Shown one piece after another: positions 1-8,748 of a DNA stretch of 64,000 nt (within the stretch, counting starts at the first letter, position 1; every line of letters begins with the position of its first letter). The DNA is taken from the NCBI RefSeq assembly GCF_013620795.1, contig NZ_LGLW01000007.1, positions 186,001 to 250,000 of the forward strand. Direction: 5' to 3'. Position numbers and translations under genes: made by a program. Origin of the DNA: Pseudomonas sp. Q2-TVG4-2 (GTDB lineage Bacteria > Pseudomonadota > Gammaproteobacteria > Pseudomonadales > Pseudomonadaceae). The notes under the pieces were generated by a model, which did no database searches, was not told where the DNA came from, and saw only the letters and a list, made by a program, of their open reading frames with translations.

Positions 1-973
1 ACTCAACACCAACGAGAATCCTTATGGCCCATCGCCGAAAGCAATCGCGGCGATGCAGGCCGAGCTGAACGATAGCCTGCGGCTGTACCCAGACCCGAAC
101 GGCGAGCGCCTCAAGCGTGCAGTTGCCGACTATTACGGTGTGCAGCCGGCCCAAGTATTCGTCGGGAATGGCTCGGACGAGGTGCTTGCCCATGCCTTTT
201 ATGGCCTTTTCCAACACAGCAAGCCATTGCTGTTCCCCGACGTGACTTACAGCTTTTACCCGGTCTATTGCGGTCTGTATGGGATCGCGTACGAAACCAT
301 TGCGCTGGATGATGAGTTCCAGATTGACGTGGCCGGTTATTCCCGGCCTAACGGTGGAATCATCTTTCCCAATCCCAATGCGCCGACGGGTTGCCTGCTG
401 GCGCTGGATGCGATCGAGCGATTATTACAGGCGAATCCCGATTCCGTCGTGCTGGTGGATGAGGCCTATATCGATTTCGGTGGCACCTCGGCCATTGCGC
501 TGGTAGATCGCTACCCGAACCTGCTGGTCACCCAGACGTTGTCGAAATCGCGCTCGCTGGCGGGGCTACGGGTTGGCCTGGCCGTCGGACATCCGGATCT
601 GATCGAGGCGCTGGAGCGCATCAAGAACAGCTTCAACTCCTATCCGCTGGACCGCATCGCCATCGCTGGCGCCGCGGTTGCGTTCGAAGATCGCGTTTAT
701 TTTGAACAGACCTGTCAGCAGGTGGTCGCCAGCCGCGAAGCGGTTGTTTCGGCAATGCAGGGATTGGGCTTCCAGGTCCTGCCATCTGCGGCGAACTTCA
801 TTTTTGCCCGGCATCCGCAGCGCGATGCTGCAGCGCTTGCCGCTGGGCTTCGAGAGCAGGGCGTGATCGTGCGACATTTCAAGCACCCCCGGATCGAGCA
901 ATTCCTGCGAATTACCATCGGCACGCCGGAGCAGAACCAGGCGTTGCTCGACGCACTGAAGGGCATCGGCTGA
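1..973 (+). CDS. hisC: Histidinol-phosphate aminotransferase (5' end outside window)
   Basis: PLP-dependent class I/II aminotransferase that converts imidazole-acetol phosphate to histidinol phosphate in histidine biosynthesis. The frame is open from base 2, and the first visible residues [12 protein letters not shown] are the conserved HisC N-terminal motif, so the start lies upstream. 323 residues are visible; the family is about 350 long, so roughly 25-30 are missing. Seen: the NPNAPTG substrate/PLP loop, the DEAYIDFG aspartate-tyrosine motif and the SKS...AGLRVG segment that carries the PLP lysine. It converges on algW, the arrangement of the P. aeruginosa hisG-hisD-hisC/algW locus, so it is probably the last gene of a his operon. 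Confidence 0.96.
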   Translation, partial: LNTNENPYGPSPKAIAAMQAELNDSLRLYPDPNGERLKRAVADYYGVQPAQVFVGNGSDEVLAHAFYGLFQHSKPLLFPDVTYSFYPVYCGLYGIAYETIALDDEFQIDVAGYSRPNGGIIFPNPNAPTGCLLALDAIERLLQANPDSVVLVDEAYIDFGGTSAIALVDRYPNLLVTQTLSKSRSLAGLRVGLAVGHPDLIEALERIKNSFNSYPLDRIAIAGAAVAFEDRVYFEQTCQQVVASREAVVSAMQGLGFQVLPSAANFIFARHPQRDAAALAAGLREQGVIVRHFKHPRIEQFLRITIGTPEQNQALLDALKGIG

Positions 974-975
974 TT

Positions 976-1016
976 AGCCTAGCCGCTAACATCCTGGGCT
1001 GCTTGCGGCTCAGGCT
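976..1016. terminator. Hairpin between convergent hisC and algW
   Basis: The arms AGCCTAGCCGC (976-986) and GCGGCTCAGGCT (1005-1016) pair over 11 bp with one bulged G and an 18-nt loop. The hairpin lies just after the hisC stop and touches the algW stop codon, so it could serve both strands. There is no strong T-run on either side, so termination is only suggested. Confidence 0.4.
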
Positions 1017-2173
1017 TATTGAGGACTTTTCTCTACCAGCGGTCGCATGCCGACTTCGGCGGTCAGCGTCAGCGGCTTGCCGTTGCGCAGGATGTCGATA
1101 TCGATTTCGTCGCCAGGCCGAGCGCGGGCGACCTGGTTCATCGAGTTTCGACCATCACTGGCCTGCTCCCCATCAATGCTGAGAATCAGATCGCCCGGGC
1201 GTAAGCCGGCGCGTTCCGCAGGACCTTCTCGATAGACCCCAGCGACGACAATTCCCGGTCGGCCCGCCTGGCCAAACGACTCGGCCAGTTCCGGCGTCAG
1301 GGACTGCACCTCCACGCCGAGCCAGCCGCGGATTACCCGACCATGCTCGACGATGGATTTCATCACGTCCATGGCGAGCTTCACCGGGATCGCAAAGCCG
1401 ATGCCCTGCGAACCGCCAGATTCGGAGATGATCGCCGTGTTTATGCCGATCAGATGGCCTGCGGTATCGACCAGCGCGCCACCGGAATTGCCGCGGTTGA
1501 TGGCTGCGTCGGTCTGGATGAAGTCCTCATAGGTATTGAGCCCCAGCTGGTTGCGTCCTGTGGCGCTGATGATGCCCATGGTCACGGTCTGCCCAACCCC
1601 GAACGGATTGCCGATCGCCAGAGTCACGTCGCCGATGCGGATGCCATCAGAGCGGCCGATAGTGATTGCAGGCAGGTCCGCCAGATCAATCTTCAGCACC
1701 GCGAGATCGGTCTCGGGGTCGTTGCCAATTACCCGAGCGAGTGTCTCGCGGCCATCGCGAAGGGCCACCACGATCTGCTCGGCATTGGCCGTGACGTGGT
1801 TGTTGGTCAGCAGATACCCTTCTGGGCTCATAATCACCGCCGAGCCCAGGCTCGACTCCATACGGCGCTGGCGTGGCAGGTTGTCACCGAAGAACCGCTG
1901 ATATAACGGATCGTCCTTGAGCATTGGCTGCTGGCTGGAACTATCGATCAGCTTGGTCGTATAGAGATTGGCTACCGCTGGCGCTGCGCTGCTGACCGCA
2001 TTGGCGTACGAATACGGGCCTTGCTGCGGTATGCCCACGAGCGGTGCTTGTCGCAGGGTATATTCCGGTTCGGCGTTCATACCTACCAGCTGCGGGTAGC
2101 GCTGAATGATCAGCAGGGCCACCAGTAGGCCCACCAGCAACGGCCAGCCAAAAAAACGCAGGGCATTGATCAT
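1016..2173 (-). CDS. algW: Periplasmic serine endoprotease AlgW (DegS family)
   Basis: Inner-membrane-anchored HtrA/DegS-type protease of 385 residues. In pseudomonads AlgW starts cleavage of the anti-sigma factor MucA in response to misfolded outer-membrane proteins, releasing AlgU. One N-terminal membrane segment (about 9-24) is followed by a trypsin-like domain with triad His126 (TNNHV), Asp156 (ETDLAVL) and Ser230 (GNSGG), and a single C-terminal PDZ domain (about 280-370). The single PDZ and the membrane anchor distinguish it from two-PDZ DegP/MucD. It is convergent with hisC and divergent from nif3, as in P. aeruginosa. Confidence 0.95.
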   Translation of the reverse strand: MINALRFFGWPLLVGLLVALLIIQRYPQLVGMNAEPEYTLRQAPLVGIPQQGPYSYANAVSSAAPAVANLYTTKLIDSSSQQPMLKDDPLYQRFFGDNLPRQRRMESSLGSAVIMSPEGYLLTNNHVTANAEQIVVALRDGRETLARVIGNDPETDLAVLKIDLADLPAITIGRSDGIRIGDVTLAIGNPFGVGQTVTMGIISATGRNQLGLNTYEDFIQTDAAINRGNSGGALVDTAGHLIGINTAIISESGGSQGIGFAIPVKLAMDVMKSIVEHGRVIRGWLGVEVQSLTPELAESFGQAGRPGIVVAGVYREGPAERAGLRPGDLILSIDGEQASDGRNSMNQVARARPGDEIDIDILRNGKPLTLTAEVGMRPLVEKSPQ

Positions 2174-2378
2174 CGCGATTCGAAATCCGGACAGGTTGCG
2201 GAGGGCGATAGCGCCCCTTAAGGTGGCGGCATTATACGAAGCTGGCTGCGAATTGCAGCTTTGCCACGGTGATTCTGTGCTGGTTTGCCAAAGCCGCTTG
2301 GTTCATTTCCGTTCCAGACCGGGCGGTGGCTGTTATCAGCGCGGCCAGCGTCGGCATATTCAATGAGAGGAAGCCTGC

Positions 2379-3137
2379 ATGGCCGTTGCGCTAACCACAC
2401 TGGTAGACGAAGCGGATCGCTACCTGAACACCGCGAAGATCTCCGACTATTGCCCGAACGGCCTGCAGGTAGAAGGACGGCCGCAGGTTCGCCGCATCGT
2501 CAGCGGGGTTACGGCCAGCCAGGCGTTGCTCGATGCCGCGGTCGAGGCGCAGGCCGACGTGGTGCTGGTGCATCACGGCTATTTCTGGAAAAACGAAGAT
2601 CCGCGCGTCGTTGGCATCAAGCAGCGCCGATTGAAGACGCTGCTCAATAACGACATCAGCCTGCTCGCCTATCACCTGCCGCTCGACGTGCACCCCGAAG
2701 TGGGCAACAACGTCCAGTTGGCGCGGTTGCTCGGGCTAATCGTGGAAGGATCGCTGGAGCCTGACAACCCGCGTTCGGTCGGTCTCGTTGGCTCGCTCGA
2801 TACACCGCTTGCGCCCGCTGATTTCATGCGTCGGATACAGACCGTACTCGGACGCGAGCCGCTGATGATCGAAGGAGCCGGGCTTATCAGGCGGATCGCC
2901 TGGTGCACGGGCGGCGCTCAGGGCTATATCGATCAAGCTGTGACGGCCGGCGTCGATGCCTATCTGACCGGAGAAGTCTCGGAGCCCACCGTGCATATCG
3001 CACGTGAAAGCGGGTTGAGTTTCTTTGCAGCCGGGCACCACGCCACCGAGCGTTACGGCGTGCAGGCGCTCGGCGACTATCTGGCGAAGCGATTTGCCGT
3101 CGAACACCTGTTCATCGACTGTCCCAATCCGGCCTGA
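2379..3137 (+). CDS. Nif3-like dinuclear metal center protein (YbgI/DUF34)
   Basis: Conserved Nif3/YbgI family protein of 252 residues. Members form toroidal hexamers with a dinuclear metal site; a GTP cyclohydrolase-like activity has been proposed for some, but the physiological role is not settled. Metal-ligand motifs are visible: VHHGYFW (His65-His66), YHLPLDVH (His99, Asp103, His105) and the C-terminal GHHATERYG. A GAGAGGAAG ribosome site precedes the ATG. The position next to algW is conserved in Pseudomonas, which supports orthology but not function. Confidence 0.92.
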   Translation: MAVALTTLVDEADRYLNTAKISDYCPNGLQVEGRPQVRRIVSGVTASQALLDAAVEAQADVVLVHHGYFWKNEDPRVVGIKQRRLKTLLNNDISLLAYHLPLDVHPEVGNNVQLARLLGLIVEGSLEPDNPRSVGLVGSLDTPLAPADFMRRIQTVLGREPLMIEGAGLIRRIAWCTGGAQGYIDQAVTAGVDAYLTGEVSEPTVHIARESGLSFFAAGHHATERYGVQALGDYLAKRFAVEHLFIDCPNPA

Positions 3138-3313
3138 TGCGCCGCCCCTGCTGGCCGTAACCCTACTTGGCGCGGGAGATAAAGCGCGGTTTCGTCGGCA
3201 TAAACCTAGAGCATTTAGATCTAAGAAGCGGCCTGATTAGAATTTTGTGCCGTGCTAAAGTTGCGCCTCGTTCCGGCCTTGCCGGCCGTCCACCTGCAAA
3301 TTCGTGAGTAGCC

Positions 3314-4231
3314 ATGGTCGACAAACTGACGCATCTGAAACAGCTGGAGGCGGAAAGCATCCACATCATCCGTGAGGTGGCCGCCGAGTTCGATAATCCG
3401 GTGATGCTTTATTCCATCGGTAAGGATTCGGCCGTGATGCTGCATCTGGCGCGCAAGGCATTTTTTCCTGGTCGTCTGCCGTTCCCGGTGATGCACGTCG
3501 ACACTCGCTGGAAATTTCAGGAAATGTATCGTTTCCGCGAGAAGATGGTCACCGAGATGGACCTGGACCTGATTACCCATGTCAACCCGGATGGTGTTGC
3601 GCAGGGCATCAACCCCTTTACTCACGGTAGTGCCAAGCACACCGACATCATGAAGACCGAGGGTCTCAAGCAGGCGCTCGACAAGCACGGCTTCGATGCG
3701 GCGTTCGGTGGCGCACGGCGTGATGAAGAGAAGTCTCGGGCGAAAGAGCGCGTGTACTCCTTCCGCGACAGCAAGCATCGCTGGGACCCGAAAAACCAAC
3801 GCCCTGAACTGTGGAACGTCTACAACGGCAACGTGAAGAAGGGCGAGTCGATCCGCGTCTTCCCGCTATCGAATTGGACCGAGCTGGATATCTGGCAGTA
3901 CATCTACTTGGAGCAGATCCCGATCGTGCCGCTGTACTTCGCCGCCGAGCGCGAAGTCATTGAGAAGAACGGCACCCTGATCATGATCGATGACGAGCGT
4001 ATCCTCGAGCACCTCACCGACGAGGAAAAGGCGCGCATCGAGAAGCGCATGGTCCGCTTCCGCACCCTCGGCTGCTACCCGTTGACCGGCGCGGTGGAAT
4101 CCACTGCCTCGACCCTTCCGGAGATCATCCAGGAAATGCTTCTGACGCGTACGTCCGAACGTCAGGGCCGTGTCATCGACCACGATGGCGCCGGTTCGAT
4201 GGAAGAAAAGAAACGTCAGGGCTACTTCTAA
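3314..4231 (+). CDS. cysD: Sulfate adenylyltransferase subunit 2
   Basis: Catalytic small subunit of ATP sulfurylase, 305 residues, which makes adenosine 5'-phosphosulfate from ATP and sulfate in assimilatory sulfate reduction. The PP-loop motif [13 protein letters not shown] lies near residue 35 and the C-terminal [13 protein letters not shown] tail is typical. Twelve bases separate it from cysNC, so the two are co-transcribed. The AT-rich stretch 3200-3250 upstream probably holds the promoter (possible -10 TAGAAT at 3238-3243) and a CysB target, but I could not define an operator. Confidence 0.96.
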   Translation: MVDKLTHLKQLEAESIHIIREVAAEFDNPVMLYSIGKDSAVMLHLARKAFFPGRLPFPVMHVDTRWKFQEMYRFREKMVTEMDLDLITHVNPDGVAQGINPFTHGSAKHTDIMKTEGLKQALDKHGFDAAFGGARRDEEKSRAKERVYSFRDSKHRWDPKNQRPELWNVYNGNVKKGESIRVFPLSNWTELDIWQYIYLEQIPIVPLYFAAEREVIEKNGTLIMIDDERILEHLTDEEKARIEKRMVRFRTLGCYPLTGAVESTASTLPEIIQEMLLTRTSERQGRVIDHDGAGSMEEKKRQGYF

Positions 4232-4243
4232 GGATTCCGCACT

Positions 4244-6142
4244 ATGTCTCATCAGTCTGATTTGATCAGCGAGGACATCCTCGCCTACCTGGCGCAGCAC
4301 GAGCGCAAAGAGCTGTTGCGCTTTCTGACCTGCGGTAATGTCGATGACGGCAAAAGCACCCTGATCGGGCGCCTGCTGCACGACTCGAAGATGATCTATG
4401 AAGATCACCTTGAAGCGATCACCCGTGATTCAAAGAAATCCGGCACCACAGGCGACGATGTCGACCTGGCGTTGCTCGTCGATGGGCTGCAGGCCGAGCG
4501 CGAGCAGGGCATTACCATTGATGTTGCCTACCGCTATTTCTCCACCGCCAAGCGCAAGTTCATCATCGCCGATACCCCCGGCCACGAGCAGTACACGCGC
4601 AACATGGCGACAGGCGCTTCGACGTGCGACCTGGCGATCATCCTGGTTGATGCGCGCTATGGTGTGCAGACCCAGACCAAGCGCCACAGCTTCATCACCT
4701 CCTTGCTCGGCATCAAGCACATCGTAGTGGCCATCAACAAGATGGACTTGATGGACTTCGATCAGACCGTTTTCGAGCGTATCAGAGCCGATTACCTGGC
4801 CTTCGCCGAGCGCATCGAGCTCAAGCCATCCTCGTTGCATTTCGTGCCGATGTCGGCATTGAAGGGTGACAACGTGGTCAATCGTTCCGAGCGTGCGCCC
4901 TGGTATGAGGGGCAGTCGCTGATGGAAATTCTGGAAAGTGTCGAGATCGCTGGCGACCGCAACTTCGACGACCTGCGCTTCCCGGTGCAATACGTCAATC
5001 GACCCAACCTCAACTTCCGCGGCTTCGCCGGTACCCTCGCCAGCGGGGTCGTGCGCAAGGGCGACGAGATCGTCGTGCTGCCATCCGGTAAGCGCAGCAC
5101 CGTCAAATCCATCGTCACCTATGACGGCGAGCTGGAGCAGGCTACGCCAGGCGAAGCCATTACGCTGACCCTGGAAGACGAGATCGACGTGTCCCGCGGC
5201 GACATGCTCGTGCACGCCGACAACCTGCCGCGCATCACTGACAGTTTCGACGCCATGCTGGTTTGGATGGCCGAAGAGCCGATGCTGCCGGGCAAGAAAT
5301 ACGATATCAAGCGCGCCACCAGCTACGTGCCGGGCTCCATTGCCAGTATCACCCATCGGGTCGATGTGAATACCCTGGAGCACGGCCCGGCGAGCAGTTT
5401 GCAGCTCAACGAGATTGGTCGGATCAAAGTCAGCCTCGACGCCCCGATTGCACTGGACGGCTATGCGACGAACCCGGCTACCGGCTCGTTCATCATCATC
5501 GACCGCCTCACCAACGGTACCGTTGGCGCGGGCATGATCATCGCCGATCCGGTTGCGTCGGGCTCGTCCGGGCATCACGGCGCGCTGGCTCATGTCTCTA
5601 CCGAAGAGCGCGCAACGCGCTTTGGTCAGCAACCCGCGACCGTGCTGTTCACCGGTCTTTCCGGCGCCGGCAAGAGCACGTTGGCCTACGCGGTCGAACG
5701 CAAACTGTTCGATATGGGCCGCGCTGTCTACGTACTGGATGGCCAGAATCTGCGTCACGATCTGAACAAAGGCCTTCCGCAAGACCGCGCCGGCCGTACC
5801 GAGAATTGGCGCCGTGCCGCGCATGTGGCGCGTCAGTTCAACGAGGCAGGTCTGCTGACATTGGCAGCATTCGTCGCGCCGGATGCCGAAGGCCGCGAGC
5901 AAGCAAAGGCGTTGATCGGCAGTGGCCGGGTCGTCACCGTCTACGTCCAGGCTTCACCGCAGGCTTGTCAGCAACGCGATCCGCAGGGTCTGTATGCGGC
6001 GGCTGGCGATAACATTCCTGGCGAGTCCTTCCCCTACGACGTGCCGGGCAATGCTGATCTCATCGTCGATACTGAGTCGCTGACGGTCGAAGAGGGCGCC
6101 AAGCAGGTCATTGATCTGCTGCGTAAGCGCGGTGCTATCTGA
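4244..6142 (+). CDS. cysNC: Bifunctional sulfate adenylyltransferase subunit 1 / APS kinase
   Basis: 632-residue fusion. The N-terminal CysN GTPase (about 1-460) shows the G1 loop [10 protein letters not shown]3 [12 protein letters not shown] and G4 NKMD; GTP hydrolysis drives APS formation by CysD. The C-terminal APS kinase (about 465-632) has a P-loop GLSGAGKST near residue 470 and the [11 protein letters not shown] motif, and phosphorylates APS to PAPS. E. coli has separate cysN and cysC; the fusion is usual in pseudomonads. The fusion junction lies in a poorly conserved linker near residues 435-460. Two terminator hairpins follow directly. Confidence 0.96.
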   Translation: MSHQSDLISEDILAYLAQHERKELLRFLTCGNVDDGKSTLIGRLLHDSKMIYEDHLEAITRDSKKSGTTGDDVDLALLVDGLQAEREQGITIDVAYRYFSTAKRKFIIADTPGHEQYTRNMATGASTCDLAIILVDARYGVQTQTKRHSFITSLLGIKHIVVAINKMDLMDFDQTVFERIRADYLAFAERIELKPSSLHFVPMSALKGDNVVNRSERAPWYEGQSLMEILESVEIAGDRNFDDLRFPVQYVNRPNLNFRGFAGTLASGVVRKGDEIVVLPSGKRSTVKSIVTYDGELEQATPGEAITLTLEDEIDVSRGDMLVHADNLPRITDSFDAMLVWMAEEPMLPGKKYDIKRATSYVPGSIASITHRVDVNTLEHGPASSLQLNEIGRIKVSLDAPIALDGYATNPATGSFIIIDRLTNGTVGAGMIIADPVASGSSGHHGALAHVSTEERATRFGQQPATVLFTGLSGAGKSTLAYAVERKLFDMGRAVYVLDGQNLRHDLNKGLPQDRAGRTENWRRAAHVARQFNEAGLLTLAAFVAPDAEGREQAKALIGSGRVVTVYVQASPQACQQRDPQGLYAAAGDNIPGESFPYDVPGNADLIVDTESLTVEEGAKQVIDLLRKRGAI

Positions 6143-6158
6143 CTCGATGTGGCAAAGC

Positions 6159-6186
6159 AAAACGCCCTGCAGGTGCAGGGCGTTTT
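6159..6186 (+). terminator. Rho-independent terminator of cysDNC
   Basis: Perfect inverted repeat: AAAACGCCCTGCA (6159-6171) and TGCAGGGCGTTTT (6174-6186). It begins 16 bases after the cysNC stop, and the A-run/T-run flanks make it potentially bidirectional. Confidence 0.85.
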
Positions 6187-6198
6187 GGTTGATGTCGG

Positions 6199-6227
6199 AC
6201 CCCGCTGATTGGCGGGGTTTCGCTTTT
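6199..6227 (+). terminator. Second, tandem terminator hairpin
   Basis: ACCCCGC (6199-6205) pairs with GCGGGGT (6212-6218) across a 6-nt loop, followed by TTCGCTTTTT. It sits 12 bases after the first terminator and acts as a likely back-up. Confidence 0.7.
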
Positions 6228-6472
6228 TAGGAAATCGAATCTATGGACGGCTTGCCTCCGAAGGAGGACTAAAGGACGTGACGGACCTTCACTTCACTTC
6301 GCTGTGGGTCGCGCCTCCTGCAAAGGCGGTACAGTGCGAGCTTTCCGCTTCGTGGGAGGGCCGACCCGGCGCGAAGCGTTTGGCTCTGCCTACGGCTGAG
6401 CGCGCTGCAGATACTGTTTCATAAGGCCGGTGCAAGCCGCCCGGGCGTTGAAGTAATCCGTGACTCTGGTTG
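6228..6472. other. Intergenic stretch without recognisable gene
   Basis: With the terminators before it, about 330 bases between cysNC and the YtoQ-like gene hold no gene I can support. Short open frames here show no recognisable protein, good start or ribosome site. It may be a remnant of inserted DNA at the left edge of the accessory patch. Confidence 0.5.
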
Positions 6473-6910
6473 CTATCGCACCACGTACTTGAGAATTTCC
6501 ACAACCTGCTCGGTGCTGGTCGCCCAGGCCATGGCGGCCGCATCGACCTCTTTCAGTGGATGCACGATGTCGTCGCCATGCAGCGTCACATATGGCTTGC
6601 CCAAGGCCGCGCAGTAACCGGCATCGAAGGCGGCGTTCCACTGCTTGTACTTGTCGCCGAAACGCACCACCACCAGGTCGGCTTGTTGAATCAGCGTCTT
6701 AGTGCGAATCGCATTGACCTTGGAGGATCTGTGATCGCGCCAGAAGGCGCTGGACTCGGCACCAAGGCAATCACCGGCAGCATCGCTAGCCTCATGATCG
6801 GTTACGGCGGAAGTGAAGACTACGTCCAGCTCGGCGGCGGTAGCGCCACGCTTGATCTCGTCACGCCAGTCGGTATGGATTTCACCAGATAGGTAAACGG
6901 TAAAGCTCAT
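6473..6910 (-). CDS. YtoQ family protein (nucleoside 2-deoxyribosyltransferase-like)
   Basis: 145-residue protein of the YtoQ family, related by fold to nucleoside 2-deoxyribosyltransferases; the true substrate is not known. Seen: N-terminal VYLSGEIHTDWRDEI, then ADLVVVRFGDKYKQWNAAFDAGY and ALGKPYVTLH, the typical order for this fold. The ATG at 6910 follows a GGAGG ribosome site by a short spacer; a longer open frame upstream lacks both homology and a ribosome site and was not used. The gene stands alone between the cys terminators and REP-like repeats, suggesting an accessory locus. Confidence 0.85.
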   Translation of the reverse strand: MSFTVYLSGEIHTDWRDEIKRGATAAELDVVFTSAVTDHEASDAAGDCLGAESSAFWRDHRSSKVNAIRTKTLIQQADLVVVRFGDKYKQWNAAFDAGYCAALGKPYVTLHGDDIVHPLKEVDAAAMAWATSTEQVVEILKYVVR

Positions 6911-7065
6911 GGTTCCTCCAGAAATCAGTGTTGCCTGCGATATGTCTCGTTGGCAAGGAGGCACCGATGCTAGCCCAGCAATATGCAGGAGGACCAGGCT
7001 GGAATAGCCAAAGGCGTAGTTTGAGTGGATGGGTACGGTTGCGATGTGGGGCAATGGACGCAGCT

Positions 7066-7176
7066 GATTCGCGGTGAACGATGGAAGCGCCTTTGGATTC
7101 GCGATGCCGCATCGACGTAGGTCGAATTAGCCGAAGGCGTAATCCGACGTTCGGTTTTTGGCGATTCCATCTTATG
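7066..7176 (+). repeat. Left copy of RAYT-flanking element, split by a REP-like palindrome
   Basis: Bases 7066-7096 and 7156-7176 together resemble the uninterrupted 47-bp element at 7785-7831, starting GATTCGCGGT and ending CGATTCCATCTTA. About 59 bases, including the REP at 7117-7148, lie between the two halves. TTTGG is present at both junctions, as expected of an insertion at that point. Confidence 0.55.
7117..7148 (+). repeat. REP-like palindrome with GTAG head
   Basis: GTAG (7117-7120) precedes an imperfect palindrome: GTCGAATTA (7121-7129) pairs with TAATCCGAC (7140-7148) with one mismatch, and GCC/GGC form an inner stem over a GAA loop. A GTAG/GTGG tetranucleotide followed by an imperfect hairpin is the known substrate form for RAYT enzymes. 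A more degenerate look-alike lies at about 7000-7025. Confidence 0.65.
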
Positions 7177-7221
7177 AATTACGGGGCACACGCTCGGCTC
7201 CTGACACCAGAAGCTTAGGGT

Positions 7222-7718
7222 TACCGCCCAGTAGGCAGGATACAGTCCGGCACGAACGTCACGATGAAAGCTCGAAAAGGGCCAATCCCCTACGCGCCGA
7301 ACCAGACCATGCTTGAGTGGTTTACGTACACATAGTCGACATGTCGTCGGAAATCGTTTTCGTTGCGGATCAGATGTTCCCAGTAACGACGCTGCCAGAT
7401 GCCACGCTCGCCTCGATGCAGTCGTACAGCCGAGCGATATTCGTCAGGTGGTAAAGCACGGCAGAAGAATGTCTTGATCAATCGCCAACGCAGCGGATAG
7501 TCCGCATCATCCGGCGGTAGCGTCCAGACACAATGCATATGCTCGGGCAGCACCATCCAGGCGTCGATGGTAAAAGGATGGAGTCGATGTACACGCCGGA
7601 CGGAAGCTCGCAGTACATCAATATGTCGCACCAGCAGATCATTGCTGCGGCGCTCCAGAAGATTAACGGTGAAAAACCAGCTCGCCCCTGGCACGAGGGC
7701 GCGACGATAGTTAGGCAT
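7222..7718 (-). pseudogene. REP-associated tyrosine transposase (RAYT), frameshifted
   Basis: IS200/IS605-like Y1 transposase of the RAYT family, single-copy enzymes thought to mobilise REP sequences. The frame from ATG 7718 begins MPNYRRALVPG, carries the HUH-type motif His60-Met-His62 and the WRLIKTFF, GIWQRRYWEHLI and HVDYVYVN signatures with candidate nucleophile Tyr129 or Tyr131. It then runs off into an unrelated tail and stops at 7290. Restoring one C in the AAC-CAC junction near 7319-7320 yields the conserved end NPLKHGLVRRVGDWPFSSFH and continues to about YPAYW near 7228. This single-base deletion makes the gene probably inactive, although the catalytic part is still encoded. Confidence 0.85.
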
Positions 7719-7784
7719 CTTTGCCTCTCCGACATTTTTACGGACCCGCAATGTAGGCCGGATCATTTGCCAGCGATTTGCCCC

Positions 7785-7831
7785 GATTCGCGGTAAACCA
7801 CAGAGGCGCCTTCTGGCGATTCCATCTTAAG
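7785..7831 (+). repeat. Right copy of RAYT-flanking element
   Basis: A 47-bp stretch beginning GATTCGCGGTAAACCA and ending CGATTCCATCTTAAG. It matches, in the same orientation, the two halves of the split copy on the other side of the RAYT gene (7066-7176). The pair brackets the transposase and may mark the ends of the inserted unit. Confidence 0.55.
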
Positions 7832-7862
7832 AAGAGCGATCCGCCGCACCGGGGTTGGTGCC

Positions 7863-7909
7863 GTGACGCAGAGCGTCACCCAAGGCGTTCCCACGCGGGA
7901 GCGTGGAAC
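7863..7909. repeat. Double-hairpin intergenic repeat
   Basis: Two adjacent palindromes: GTGACGC (7863-7869) with GCGTCAC (7873-7879), and GTTCCCACGC (7887-7896) with GCGTGGAAC (7901-7909, one bulged C). The pattern resembles a repeat I have seen dispersed in Pseudomonas-type genomes; copy number cannot be judged from this window. Confidence 0.55.
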
Positions 7910-7915
7910 GATAAA

Positions 7916-7953
7916 AACACAAAACCCCGCCGGAAAAGGCAGGGTCTTGTGTT
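7916..7953 (-). terminator. Terminator of pilA
   Basis: Read on the minus strand, AACACAAGACCCTGCC pairs with GGCGGGGTTTTGTGTT across a short loop, followed by TTTAT. It lies 34 bases beyond the pilA stop codon. Confidence 0.75.
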
Positions 7954-7986
7954 GTCAGACGGTACTTAACCGTGCGGGTTTCAGGG

Positions 7987-8439
7987 CTAAATATTATTCT
8001 TCGTAATTGCTGCCAGTGCTGCAGTTTGAGTAACGGTGGTTGTGTTAGCCCAAGTTAGTGCAGTGCTATCAGCGGCAGACGTCGGAGTCATCGTAATAAC
8101 CAAGCCATCAACGCCACTGCCAATTCCTGTTGCAAGAGTCAGTGCAATAACACCATCAGTAACAGTTGCGCTTGCAACCTCCTTGGTCGCTGTAAATACT
8201 GGAATGCTAGTCACGGTGCCGCCTGTGGTATCGCACGAAGTCAAAACCCCTCCTGCCTCCTGGGCGCATAGTGCAACGGCGGTTTTAAGCGGGGCCGCGG
8301 CTGTCAGAGCGTTAGCCACTTTAGCCTTGATTGTGTAGTCCTGATATTGCGGGATCGCAATCGCCGCCAAAATACCGATGATCGCCACAACGATCATCAA
8401 TTCAATAAGCGTAAAGCCTTTCTGCATTTGAGCTTTCAT
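7987..8439 (-). CDS. pilA: Type IV major pilin
   Basis: Type IVa prepilin of 150 residues. A short positively charged leader ends in Gly8; PilD cleaves before Phe9 and methylates it. The hydrophobic helix [20 protein letters not shown], with Glu5 of the mature form, drives assembly. Only two cysteines are present, Cys58 and Cys69 of the precursor, in the middle of the protein rather than as the C-terminal disulfide loop of P. aeruginosa PilA. The globular domain is rich in Thr, Ala and Val, and its codons look visibly less GC-rich than pilB, as expected of an exchangeable antigen gene. It has its own sigma-54 promoter and terminator and is divergent from pilBCD. The product is needed for twitching, attachment and natural transformation in this group. 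Confidence 0.93.
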   Translation of the reverse strand: MKAQMQKGFTLIELMIVVAIIGILAAIAIPQYQDYTIKAKVANALTAAAPLKTAVALCAQEAGGVLTSCDTTGGTVTSIPVFTATKEVASATVTDGVIALTLATGIGSGVDGLVITMTPTSAADSTALTWANTTTVTQTAALAAITKNNI

Positions 8440-8484
8440 TTGAGTCCCCTTTTAAGTGTTAAGGCTGTGAGCCTGCCAGAGCTA

Positions 8485-8500
8485 AGCAGTTGGCGTGCCA
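8485..8500 (-). promoter_or_regulatory. Sigma-54 promoter of pilA
   Basis: On the minus strand TGGCACGCCAACTGCT matches the -24/-12 consensus, with GG and GC exactly 10 bases apart, about 45 bases before the pilA start. PilA transcription by RpoN with the PilS/PilR pair is established in Pseudomonas; PilR sites would lie further upstream, at about 8520-8650, but I could not define them. Confidence 0.85.
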
Positions 8501-8693
8501 GCTCTCGTTTGCGCCAAGCGCAGCGGCCAATACTGTGAAGCACCTCTATCTATTGTTGTTACTGAGCGATGTTTTCCGATTGCTGCTCGCCTCCCATATT
8601 TCAAACACCAACACGAAGTGGATGCGTCGCAACTCATGGCTGGCTCTTTACGGGCGATATGTGACCAATAGCGTCACCTGCCGCTGACCTTGT

Positions 8694-8721
8694 TTGCAGG
8701 GCCCGGCATCTGCGCTATAAG
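8694..8721 (+). promoter_or_regulatory. Candidate sigma-70 promoter of pilB
   Basis: TTGCAG (8694-8699), a 16-base spacer, TATAAG (8716-8721), 27 bases before the pilB ATG. Assigned by eye only. Confidence 0.4.
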
Positions 8722-8748
8722 GCGGGCACAGATTGGAGCGAGGCCGCC

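Larger units (their letters stand above)
8440..8748. other. Divergent pilA/pilB regulatory region
   Basis: 309 bases without a supportable gene. They hold the pilA ribosome site (AAAAGGGGA), the sigma-54 promoter, presumably the PilR activation region, and a candidate sigma-70 promoter for pilB. An open frame of 65 codons at 8490-8687 has no recognisable product and overlaps the promoter, so it was left out. Confidence 0.6.

Noticed and set aside
7117..7831. Complete insertion sequence
   Set aside because: The transposase is a RAYT, which is not bounded by IS-type terminal inverted repeats, and it is frameshifted. No target duplication could be defined with certainty.
8490..8687. 65-codon open frame upstream of pilB
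   Set aside because: It overlaps the pilA sigma-54 promoter and has no recognisable product.
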